Source of the DNA: Terriglobales bacterium
Lineage (GTDB): Bacteria; Acidobacteriota; Terriglobia; Bryobacterales; Bryobacteraceae
Reading direction: 5' to 3'
Length of the DNA: 64,000 bases
Assembly: GCA_027485675.1 (NCBI GenBank)
Contig: JAIXQP010000017.1
Location: 161,133 to 225,132, forward strand
Under the pieces are notes generated by a model. That model ran no database searches. It was not told the origin of the DNA and was given only the letters and a program-made list of their open reading frames with translations. Position 1 is the first letter of the stretch. Each line of letters opens with the position of its first letter. The translations under genes were made by a program, and so were the position numbers. This document shows, in pieces, positions 51,889 to 59,163 of this stretch.

Positions 51889-51895
51889 TACACTA
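51889..51895. promoter_or_regulatory. Overlapping divergent -10 elements in an 18-bp intergenic region
   Basis: The 7-bp sequence TACACTA contains TACACT on the plus strand (51889-51894), 6 nt from TTG 51901, and TAGTGT on the minus strand (51890-51895), 7 nt from ATG 51882. Both genes would be leaderless and could not be transcribed at once. Confidence 0.55.
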
Positions 51896-51900
51896 ACTGC

Positions 51901-52875
51901 TTGCGCTCTCCGCGGGTAACAGTAGTCATCCCTACTCTCTCGGCCGACGCTGCCCTCTGGGACTGTCTGCAATCCCTCCAGCATCAATCGTTCCGGGAGT
52001 TCCAAACCGTTATCATCGACAACAGCGGCCGCCAACTGGTCCGCCAAGGCCCCCCTGTCGAAGCGGCGATCCTGCATCCCCCCGCCAACATCGGCTTCGG
52101 CGCCGCCATCAACCTCGGCGCCCGCGAATTCCCCGCCGAATTCATCGCCGCCCTCAACGACGACGCCGTCCCCGACCCCCACTGGCTCGCCACCCTCGTC
52201 GCCGCCCTCGACGCCCACCCCCATGCCGGCATGGCCGCCAGCCACATCGAAAACGAATCCGCCGGCCTCCTCATCGCCATCGACGGCTCCAGTAAACAAC
52301 GCCTCCCCATCCCGCCAGAAGACGGCGACTGCCTCCTCCCCAGCGGCTGCGCCGCCCTCTACCGCCTCGAACTCTTCACCGTCCTCGGCGGCTTCGACGA
52401 ATCCTTCTTCCTCTACTGCGAAGACACCGACCTCGGCCTCCGCGCCCAATGGGCCGGCTGGTCCTGCCGCTACGCCGCCGCCGCCCGCGTCCTCCATCGC
52501 TACTCCCACTCCGCCGGCCGCGCCTCCGCCCTCAAGGCCTACCTCGTCGAACGCAACCGCCTCTTCCTCGTCTGGAAGTGCTTCCCCCTCCGCCGGCTTC
52601 TCCTCGTCCCCTGCGCCGCCCTCTGGCGCTACCTGCTCCATCTCTCCGCCCTCCTCGAAGGCCGCGGCGCCGCCGGCGAGTTCCGCACCTCCGGGCAAAA
52701 TCCCTTCCAACTCCCCCTCTTCGTCCTCCGCGCCCACTGGGAACTCCTCCTCGCCCTCCCCCGCCTCCTCGCCGCCCGCCGCGCCATCCGCCGCTCCGCC
52801 AAAGTCTCCCCCGAAGACTTCTGCGCCCTCCTCGACCAACACCAGATCACCCTCCCCGAGGTCGCCGCCGCGTGA
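51901..52875 (+). CDS. Glycosyltransferase family 2 protein (rhamnosyltransferase-like)
   Basis: 324 aa from TTG 51901, chosen because TACACT lies 6 nt upstream and the GT2 core begins 6 codons later (VTVVIPTLSADAALWDCL). The nucleotide-sugar site includes IIDNSGR, NIGFGAAINLG, and the DxD-type ALNDDAVPDP. FDESFFLYCEDTDLGLRAQWAGW is the hallmark of WbbL-like rhamnosyl/galactofuranosyl transferases. Two C-terminal amphipathic or membrane-associated helices (FPLRRLLLVPCAALWRYLLHL; ELLLALPRLLAAR) would attach it to the inner membrane. First gene of a glycan cluster; GTGA overlap with the next. Confidence 0.88.
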   Translation: MRSPRVTVVIPTLSADAALWDCLQSLQHQSFREFQTVIIDNSGRQLVRQGPPVEAAILHPPANIGFGAAINLGAREFPAEFIAALNDDAVPDPHWLATLVAALDAHPHAGMAASHIENESAGLLIAIDGSSKQRLPIPPEDGDCLLPSGCAALYRLELFTVLGGFDESFFLYCEDTDLGLRAQWAGWSCRYAAAARVLHRYSHSAGRASALKAYLVERNRLFLVWKCFPLRRLLLVPCAALWRYLLHLSALLEGRGAAGEFRTSGQNPFQLPLFVLRAHWELLLALPRLLAARRAIRRSAKVSPEDFCALLDQHQITLPEVAAA

Positions 52876-53603
52876 TCACCCCCCAGCACTCGAACGCCCT
52901 CATGATCCTCATCCCCGCCTACAACGAAGGCGGGGCCATTCGCCGCGTCGTCACCGAGGTCCGCGGGCTCCTCCCCCAAATCCCCGTCCTCGTCATCGAC
53001 GACTGCTCCACCGACGACACCCGCACCGAAGCCCTCGCCGCCGGCGCCGGCGTCATCTCCGTCCCCTACCACCTCGGCCTCGGCGGCTGCGTCCAGGCCG
53101 GCTACCGCTACGCCTACGACGCCGGCTTCTCCTACGTCATCCGCATCGACGGCGACGGCCAACACGACCCCCAGTTCATCCCCACCCTCTTCCGCACCCT
53201 CCGCGACTCCCCCGTCCAGATGGTCATCGGCTCCCGCTACCTCCAAGGCAAAGTCCCCGCCACCTCCTTCGCCCGCGGCGTCGGCATCTGGTTCTTCCGC
53301 CAGATCCTCAAGCTCATCCTTGAAAAGGAGGTCCACGATCCCACCTCCGGCTTCGTCGGCGTCAACCGCCAGGCCCTCGAAGTCTTCGCCCGCAGCTTCC
53401 CCCTCGAATACCCCGAAATCGAAGCCCTCGTCGTCCTCCAGCGCCGCCAGTTCCGCTTCGCCGAAGTCCCCGTCGTCATGCGCCCCCGCCTGGCCGGCGT
53501 CAGCACCATCACCGCCCTCAAGTCGTTCTACTACGTCCTCCACGTGCTCTTGGGCGTCGTCGTGAATATCCTGAAGTATGAGGGCAAACGCCGCAAAGGC
53601 TAA
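52872..53603 (+). CDS. Glycosyltransferase family 2, dolichyl-phosphate-mannose-synthase-like
   Basis: 243 aa from GTG 52872, overlapping the previous stop; an internal ATG ten codons later is the alternative. MILIPAYNEGGAIRRVV, LVIDDCSTDDT, HLGLGGCVQAGYRYA, IRIDGDGQHDP (metal-binding DxD) and VIGSRYLQG match polyprenyl-phosphate sugar synthases. A C-terminal helix (FYYVLHVLLGVVVNILKY) is membrane-associated. It makes a lipid-linked sugar for the membrane transferases of the cluster. Confidence 0.92.
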   Translation: MITPQHSNALMILIPAYNEGGAIRRVVTEVRGLLPQIPVLVIDDCSTDDTRTEALAAGAGVISVPYHLGLGGCVQAGYRYAYDAGFSYVIRIDGDGQHDPQFIPTLFRTLRDSPVQMVIGSRYLQGKVPATSFARGVGIWFFRQILKLILEKEVHDPTSGFVGVNRQALEVFARSFPLEYPEIEALVVLQRRQFRFAEVPVVMRPRLAGVSTITALKSFYYVLHVLLGVVVNILKYEGKRRKG

Positions 53604-53606
53604 CTT

Positions 53607-53975
53607 ATGGATCGCCTACTGAACATCGTCGCCGGCATGAGCGTCCTGCTCATCGGACTCGTCTTCTTCGCCATCCGCCGCGCCCACATCCGGGTCGAAT
53701 ACTCCGTCAGTTGGCTCAGCGCCGCCCTCGTCATGCTCGTCCTCTCCCAATGGCAGTGGGCCCTCCGCCAAGTCGCCGAATTCCTCGGCGTCAACAACGC
53801 CCCCTTCGCCCTGCTCCTCATCATCCTCAGCCTCTTTCTCATCGTCTTCTTCCGCTTCTCCGTCATCATCAGCGATCTCAAAGACGCCAACATCGCGCTA
53901 ACCCAAAAACTAGCCATCCTCGAATACCAACTGCAGCATGTCCAAGAAAAACACTCCCCCTCCCGCGACGCCTAG
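53607..53975 (+). CDS. DUF2304-family membrane protein
   Basis: 122 aa, three transmembrane helices (about 6-23, 34-52 and 68-86) and a C-terminal coiled coil (DLKDANIALTQKLAILEYQL). This short architecture with VEYSVSWLSAALVMLVLS is the DUF2304 family, almost always found beside DPM-like GT2 genes, where it may act as a partner or scaffold. It follows the GT2 gene by 3 bp and overlaps the next gene by 38 bp. Confidence 0.92.
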   Translation: MDRLLNIVAGMSVLLIGLVFFAIRRAHIRVEYSVSWLSAALVMLVLSQWQWALRQVAEFLGVNNAPFALLLIILSLFLIVFFRFSVIISDLKDANIALTQKLAILEYQLQHVQEKHSPSRDA

Positions 53976-55656
53976 CCCGTCCACCAGCTGGTGGCCCCTC
54001 GCGGCCGGCCTGCTCGTCCTCGCCTTTGCCCTGCTCGAAATCTACGGCCCGGCCCTCAATGGCCCCTTCCTGTTCGACGACCGCTATCTCCCCTTCCTCC
54101 TCCCCGGCTTCGCCGACAATCCCCTCCGCGCCTGGGTCGTCGGCGTCCGCCCCATCCTCATGGTCACCTACTGGGCCAACACCCGCATGTTCGGCCTCGA
54201 TCCCTACTGGTTCCACTTCGTCAACCTCCTGCTCCACGCCGCCGCCGGCGTCTGCGTCTGGTACATCGCCAGGAAACTCACGCAACACCAGCTCCTCTCC
54301 GCCTTCTGCGCCCTCGTCTTCCTCCTCCACCCCCTCCAAACCGAATCCGTCTCCTATATCGCCAGCCGCTCGGAAGTCGCCGCCGGCCTCTTCTTCCTCG
54401 CCGCCTGGGCCGTCTTCCTCTATCGCAAGGAACAAGCCATCGGCGTCGGCGAATCCCTCCTCGTCATGGCCCTCTACGGCATGGCCGTCCTCACCAAGGA
54501 ACATACGGTCGTCCTCATCGTCGTCCTCCTCCTTACGGACTACTTCTTCAACCCCGGCTTCACCCTCGAAGGCATCAAGAAAAACTGGAAGCTCTACGGC
54601 GGCCTCCTCCTCGCCGGCATCGCCCCCGTCCTCTTCCTCCTCCGCACCCTCAAAAACGCGGACTCCGCCGGCTTCAACATGAAGGACCTCACGGCCACCG
54701 ACTACCTCCTCACCCAAGTCCGCGCCCTCTGGGTCTACGTCCGCCTCTACCTCCTCCCCATCCAGCAAAACCTCGATTACGATATGCCCATCTCCCGCTC
54801 CCTCTTCGACTACGGAGCCGGTCTCTGCCTCCTCAGTTGGCTCGTCCTCGCCGGCATCGCCTTCGCCAAACGCAAGCAGTACCCCCTCGCCAGCTTCGGC
54901 TTCTTCCTCTTCCTCGTCCTCCTCGCCCCCACGTCCTCCTTCCTCCCCATCCGCGACGTCCTCGTCGAGCGCCGCATGTATATGGCCGTCTTCGCCCTCA
55001 GTCTCATCGCTGTCGAATTCCTCCGCCGCTGGAAAACCACCCCCACCACCCTCGCCGCCCTCACCGCCGTCGTCTCCCTCGGCCTGATGGCCGTCACCTA
55101 TCAGCGCAACGCCGTCTGGAACTCCGCCCTCGCCCTCTGGTCGGACTCGGCCTCGAAGTCCCCCAACAAAGCCCGCCCCCACTTCCAACTCGCCTACGCC
55201 CACTATGAAAAGGGCCAGTGCCTCGAAGCCACCCGCGCCTACGCCCGCGCCGCCGAACTCCAGAAGCCCGACGACCATCTCTACGTCGACTGGGCCCTCG
55301 CCCTCGACTGCGCCGGCCAGCCCGCCCAGGCTCTCTCCCGTCTCGAAGACGCCAACCGCCTCAAGCCCTCCGCCCACAACTACTCCCTCATGGGCATGAT
55401 CCGCGGCAAAACCCAGCAGTATGACGAAGGCCTTGCCGCCCTCGCCGAAGCCGAAAAGCTCGACCCCAACTTCTCCATGCTCCACGTCTACCGCGGCAAC
55501 ATCCTCTTCGCCCGCGGCGAACTCGACCCCGCCATCGCCAGCTTCCAAAAGGCCCTCAGCATCGAGCCCCAGCTCGCCGCCGCCGCCCAGGGCCTCCGCA
55601 ACGCCACCAATGCCAAAGCCAAGGCCCAGGCCCAAGTCGATGCGAATCGGCGTTAA
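53938..55656 (+). CDS. TMTC-like multi-spanning membrane protein with C-terminal TPR repeats
   Basis: 572 aa. About nine to eleven transmembrane helices (residues ~17-395). The first loop has GPFLFDDRYL with the Asp pair used by GT-C O-mannosyltransferases, and HPLQTESVSYIASRSE is a hallmark of TMTC/DUF1736 proteins. Four TPR repeats (~405-555; FQLAYAHYEKGQCLEATRAYARAAEL, YRGNILFARGELDPAIASFQKALS) follow. It probably transfers a sugar from the lipid carrier to a protein or glycan outside the cytoplasm. The start overlaps the end of the DUF2304 gene by 38 bp and the end overlaps the GT4 gene by 17 bp. Confidence 0.88.
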   Translation: MSKKNTPPPATPSPSTSWWPLAAGLLVLAFALLEIYGPALNGPFLFDDRYLPFLLPGFADNPLRAWVVGVRPILMVTYWANTRMFGLDPYWFHFVNLLLHAAAGVCVWYIARKLTQHQLLSAFCALVFLLHPLQTESVSYIASRSEVAAGLFFLAAWAVFLYRKEQAIGVGESLLVMALYGMAVLTKEHTVVLIVVLLLTDYFFNPGFTLEGIKKNWKLYGGLLLAGIAPVLFLLRTLKNADSAGFNMKDLTATDYLLTQVRALWVYVRLYLLPIQQNLDYDMPISRSLFDYGAGLCLLSWLVLAGIAFAKRKQYPLASFGFFLFLVLLAPTSSFLPIRDVLVERRMYMAVFALSLIAVEFLRRWKTTPTTLAALTAVVSLGLMAVTYQRNAVWNSALALWSDSASKSPNKARPHFQLAYAHYEKGQCLEATRAYARAAELQKPDDHLYVDWALALDCAGQPAQALSRLEDANRLKPSAHNYSLMGMIRGKTQQYDEGLAALAEAEKLDPNFSMLHVYRGNILFARGELDPAIASFQKALSIEPQLAAAAQGLRNATNAKAKAQAQVDANRR

Positions 55657-56704
55657 CGCCCTCTATCTCCTCCCCGGCGAAGTCGGCGGCACCGAGATCT
55701 ATCTCCGCAACCTCCTCCAAGCCCTCGCCCAGGAGCCCGACGACCACGAGTACATCCTCTTCACGAACCGCGAAACCGGCCCCGACCTCGCCCCACCAGA
55801 CCCCCGCTTCCAAATCTGGCCCCAGCCCGTCCACGCCCGCTTCCGACCCGGCCGCATCCTCTGGGAACAATTCGTCCTCTCCACCGGAGACTGCGACTTA
55901 CTCCTCAACCCCGGCTTCACCGCCCCCTGGTCCACCCGCTGCCCGCAACTGACTTGGATCCACGACCTACAGCACAAGCGCCACCCCGAATACTTCAAGC
56001 CGGCCGACTTAGTCGCCTGGCGTTTCTTAGTCTGGGCCGCCGCCCGCCGCTCGAAAGCCATCCTCACCCTCAGCGAGAAATCGAAGGAAGACATCCACGA
56101 GATCTACAAAGTCCCCCTCGACCACATCCACCTAGCCCCGCCCGGAGTCGGCGAAGTCTTCCCCACCCTCAACGCCCAGCGCACCGAACCCATCGTCCTC
56201 TGCGTCTCCACGATCCACCCGCACAAAGGCATCGAGACCCTGCTCGAAGCCTTCGAAAAGTTCCGCCAGACCCATCCCAACTACCGCCTCGTCCTCGCCG
56301 GCATGAAAGGCTTCCACACAAAGGCGATCGAAGCCAAGGCCGGCCCAAACGTCGAGATCACCGGCTGGCTGGACCGAGAGGACCTATACGACCTCTACCG
56401 CCGAGCCAGCCTCTTCGTCTTCCCCTCAACCTTCGAAGGCTTCGGCATGCCGATTCTAGAGGCGATGGCCGCCGGCCTCCCCACCATCTGCGCCGACGCC
56501 CGCCCCATGAAAGACGTCAGCGCCGACGGGGCCCTCCATTTCCCGCCGGGAAACGCCACCGCCCTCGCCGAGCAAATGGAGAAAGCCCTCACCGCCCCCG
56601 GCCTGATCGAAAGGGGCAAACAAAGAGCCGCCGAGTTCACCTGGCAGAAAACGGCAAAGGCAGTCCTCCGCGCCGCGGCAGAGGCGTCGCCCCAATTGGC
56701 TTGA
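55640..56704 (+). CDS. Glycosyltransferase family 4 (GT-B fold)
   Basis: 354 aa from ATG 55640. RIGVNALYLLPGEVGGTEIYLRNLL is the N-terminal Rossmann start of GT4 enzymes. LCVSTIHPHKGIETLLEAFEKF and PSTFEGFGMPILEAMAAGLPTICAD (E-x7-E motif) mark the C-terminal nucleotide-sugar domain. Adds a hexose or mannose to a growing glycan at the inner face of the membrane. It overlaps the TMTC-like gene by 17 bp and ends the glycan cluster. Confidence 0.93.
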   Translation: MRIGVNALYLLPGEVGGTEIYLRNLLQALAQEPDDHEYILFTNRETGPDLAPPDPRFQIWPQPVHARFRPGRILWEQFVLSTGDCDLLLNPGFTAPWSTRCPQLTWIHDLQHKRHPEYFKPADLVAWRFLVWAAARRSKAILTLSEKSKEDIHEIYKVPLDHIHLAPPGVGEVFPTLNAQRTEPIVLCVSTIHPHKGIETLLEAFEKFRQTHPNYRLVLAGMKGFHTKAIEAKAGPNVEITGWLDREDLYDLYRRASLFVFPSTFEGFGMPILEAMAAGLPTICADARPMKDVSADGALHFPPGNATALAEQMEKALTAPGLIERGKQRAAEFTWQKTAKAVLRAAAEASPQLA

Positions 56705-56723
56705 CCGGTCAGGGTGCATAGCA

Positions 56724-56729
56724 TAGTTT
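56724..56729 (+). promoter_or_regulatory. Putative -10 element (TAGTTT) of a leaderless transcript
   Basis: Six nt upstream of ATG 56736; no SD. Confidence 0.4.
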
Positions 56730-56735
56730 GAACTC

Positions 56736-56981
56736 ATGACGATCCATCTCACACCCGAGCAAGAACGGATCATCCAAGAGGAGATTTTGCGCGGCCATTT
56801 CCGCGATGTGGAGGAAGTCTTGGATCGCGCGCTGGCAGCCTTATTGGAGGCGGCGCCCGTCGCGCAGCCTGCGGCGCGCAGCCCCAAAAACCTCGTGGCG
56901 GTATTGAGCGTACCTCCATTTGCCGGCTCGGAGTTGGATCTTGAGAGACAGAGGGATTACCCCAGACCGGTCAACCTTTGA
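56736..56981 (+). CDS. ParD/CC2985-type ribbon-helix-helix antitoxin-like protein (orphan)
   Basis: 81 aa. MTIHLTPEQERIIQEEILRG...DVEEVLDRALAALLE is the ribbon-helix-helix pattern of ParD-type antitoxins that bind their own promoter. The C-terminus (NLVAVLSVPPFAGSELDLERQRDYPRPVNL) looks like a toxin-binding tail. No intact toxin gene follows: the next 650 bp have no ORF with normal coding properties. So either the toxin has decayed or the protein works alone. Confidence 0.75.
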   Translation: MTIHLTPEQERIIQEEILRGHFRDVEEVLDRALAALLEAAPVAQPAARSPKNLVAVLSVPPFAGSELDLERQRDYPRPVNL

Positions 56982-57645
56982 CTCGCGATCTCGTCGATAC
57001 ATTGGAATCTCCGAACCACTCACGATAGCCGCCTTCGCATCCGCGGCCCGTCGCCCACTATCTTTCGGTCGAACGCCCGGCAAGATCCAGCGCGAAGATC
57101 GCTACTCTCTCGGCTTAGATAGCCAACAGGCCGGCGCAACTCTCTCCCTCCGCATACCTCACCATTCTTCCAGAGCCTCCGGAACCGAACACAACACCTC
57201 GGCTATCTTCCGAACGCTGGCCTGGTGATCGTCAACACGGGAATATTACTCCTGTAACGAAACACGAAGGCCGCATCTTCTCTACGGAGCGGCAACTGCC
57301 GGGTCTTTTTTGATCTGAATAGGCACCGGCTGCATTTCCCTATCATCGAACCCCCGACGCCGTAACTTCCGTTAATCGGCGTTCCGCCATGTGGCGACGG
57401 CGGCACTGCGGAGAAGCCAAAAGAGCCGGGAGCATGCCAACGAATTCGTCCGCTTAGCACGCGACGCCACGATCACCAGCTTCCACAACCTCCTACTAGG
57501 GGAGCCCAAACTGGCTCCAGCCGCACCGCCAGGGCCCCCGCCACGCCACGGACGAGGCTGGCGTTGGCCGACTGTCATTGCGGCACGGTGGATGAGCCTT
57601 GGAGTGTCCCGGGCTCCGGGAATCGTATAATTCGAATAAGTACGT
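56982..57645. other. Degenerate spacer downstream of the antitoxin
   Basis: 664 bp with no credible gene on either strand. A few short fragments (for example NAGLVIVNTG near 57220) recall the end of PIN-type toxins, but the frames are broken and the similarity is too weak to claim. At 57626-57631 a perfect TATAAT stands 14 nt before ATG 57646 and probably drives the methyltransferase gene. Confidence 0.5.
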
Positions 57646-58458
57646 ATGCCCCTGTATACGCATGCAGCGTCCATCTACTTTCACGCCTTGCGTATTGGAT
57701 TCGTCGCCATGCTGCGCGGCCGTTGGATAGCCGGCGCAAAACAACTGATTGCTCCGGTTGGCTACTGGCGCTTATGGCCGAACGCCGTCGTCTTATCCGA
57801 ATATCGTAGCCAGCGGCCCCAACGGATCCTCGATGCTTCGAGCCCCAAACTGCCTGGCCTGATCTTAGGCAAACAAGCCGAAGTTTGGGCCACGGATCTC
57901 GACGATCCGCAACTCATGACCCGGTGGAGAGAAACCGCCGCGGCGTTGCATTTGCCCCACTATCACACCCAGTACGAAGACGTCTGCAAACTGTCTTTTC
58001 CCGACGCGGAGTTCGATTTGGTTTACTCCATCAGCGTCATCGAACATATCCCGGAACACGGCGATACCCAGGCCCTGGCCGAGTTCGCGCGCGTTACCAA
58101 ACCCGGGGGAACCGTTATCGTCGAGGTTCCCTATCGCCGGCAGCGCCAGGAGATTTCTCATCAGTACGACAGCAAAGGCACACCGCTGGCAACGCCCCGA
58201 TTTTATGAGCGCTACTACGACAAGCAATGGCTCGAAAGCCGGCTGCAGGCGCCCGGCCTTACCAGGGTGCAATCCTGGATTCTCGGCGAATGGCTGCCGG
58301 TTGATCCCTGGATCGCCACGCAACGCCTGCCCAGGCCCCTCCGGCTTCTGATTCTTCCCTTCGAGCCGCTGCTCGCCATGGTCAACTATTGGATGCGCCC
58401 GGACGACAAGACCGGCCGGCCGCTGGCGGCCTTGATCGTCTTCCGCCGGACCAACTGA
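57646..58458 (+). CDS. Class I SAM-dependent methyltransferase
   Basis: 270 aa. A hydrophobic N-terminal stretch (HALRIGFVAML) precedes a Methyltransf_11-type core: RILDASSPKLPGLILG in place of the glycine-rich loop, WATDLDD (acidic residue binding the ribose), DVCKLSFPDAEFDLVYSISVIEHI and EFARVTKPGGTVIVEVPYR. The motif-I loop is less glycine-rich than normal. Substrate unknown; a lipid or glycan is plausible beside the surface-glycan cluster. Confidence 0.87.
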   Translation: MPLYTHAASIYFHALRIGFVAMLRGRWIAGAKQLIAPVGYWRLWPNAVVLSEYRSQRPQRILDASSPKLPGLILGKQAEVWATDLDDPQLMTRWRETAAALHLPHYHTQYEDVCKLSFPDAEFDLVYSISVIEHIPEHGDTQALAEFARVTKPGGTVIVEVPYRRQRQEISHQYDSKGTPLATPRFYERYYDKQWLESRLQAPGLTRVQSWILGEWLPVDPWIATQRLPRPLRLLILPFEPLLAMVNYWMRPDDKTGRPLAALIVFRRTN

Positions 58459-58639
58459 AGTCAGAGGTTCCCAGAAGCCGACCGCAGTACCGAAGAAGGC
58501 GCCGACGGAGCGAAGGAGAGCGAATAGCAGGACATGGCTGGCGAACGGCATTCGATGGATCTGCGTCTCTCTAATTGGCGCGCTGGGGGCGTTTGGGTTT
58601 GACGGGGATCGATTGGCCTGCACACGATAGGAGAATTCG

Positions 58640-59101
58640 ATGAAAGCGGCAACGGATGGTTTTCGCCGGTTGGCTTTGGCGGCGGTGGTTCTGGCGGCGG
58701 TGGTGGGTGCGGGATGCCGCACGGCGGCGCCGGCGCGGATAAACCCCGTCGTGTACTTTGAGATTCCCGTGGCGGACATGCCTCGCGCGATGCGCTTCTA
58801 TACGGCCGTGTTTGGCTTTGCGCTGGAGCGAGAGAGGATAGACGGCTACGAAATAGCGCGCTTTCCGCGCACCGACGGGGCGCCGGGAGCCAGCGGAGCG
58901 CTGGCGAAGGGCGACGTCTACAAACCGTCCATGTCAGGCCCAATTGTCTATTTCGCGGTGGACGATATCGAAGAGACGTTTCGGCGGGCGGAGGCCCACG
59001 GTGGGCGGAGGCTGTATCCGAAGACAGCCGTAGGCGGGCAGTTTGTCGGAGAGATTGCGGATAGTGAGGGCAACCGGATCGCTCTGAACGCGGACCGGTA
59101 G
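58640..59101 (+). CDS. VOC/glyoxalase-fold lipoprotein
   Basis: 153 aa; AGGAG lies 6 nt before ATG 58640. An N-terminal lipoprotein signal (LALAAVVLAAVVGAGC, lipid Cys at residue 26) is fused to a VOC (vicinal-oxygen-chelate) domain: VVYFEIPVADMPRAMRFYTAVFGF and VYFAVDDIEETFRRAEAHGG...IADSEGNRIAL. VOC proteins are usually cytosolic, so an exported, lipid-anchored one is unusual. Metal ligands are incomplete (no clear His at the start of strand 1), so binding or resistance is likelier than lactoylglutathione lyase activity. Ends before a strong hairpin. Confidence 0.83.
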   Translation: MKAATDGFRRLALAAVVLAAVVGAGCRTAAPARINPVVYFEIPVADMPRAMRFYTAVFGFALERERIDGYEIARFPRTDGAPGASGALAKGDVYKPSMSGPIVYFAVDDIEETFRRAEAHGGRRLYPKTAVGGQFVGEIADSEGNRIALNADR

Positions 59102-59120
59102 AGCACCGGATCAGCGCTTT

Positions 59121-59150
59121 CCCTTGGGCGCCCGGAAGGGCGCCCAAGGG
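59121..59150. terminator. Strong GGAA-loop hairpin between convergent genes
   Basis: Perfect 13-bp GC-rich arms (59121-59133 and 59138-59150) closed by a GGAA tetraloop, 20 bp after the VOC stop and 14 bp before the stop of the receptor gene. There is no T-run, but it is positioned as a bidirectional terminator. Confidence 0.7.
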
Positions 59151-59163
59151 GCCGTGAGGCGGC

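Noticed and set aside
51883..52842. N-terminal extension of the 247-aa minus gene to 567 aa
   Set aside because: The extension is Gly/Glu/Ala low-complexity antisense to a clear GT2 gene; ATG 51882 has its own -10.
57100..57250. PIN-toxin (VapC) remnant after the antitoxin
   Set aside because: Only one short fragment resembles a PIN C-terminus, with broken frames; not enough to call a pseudogene.
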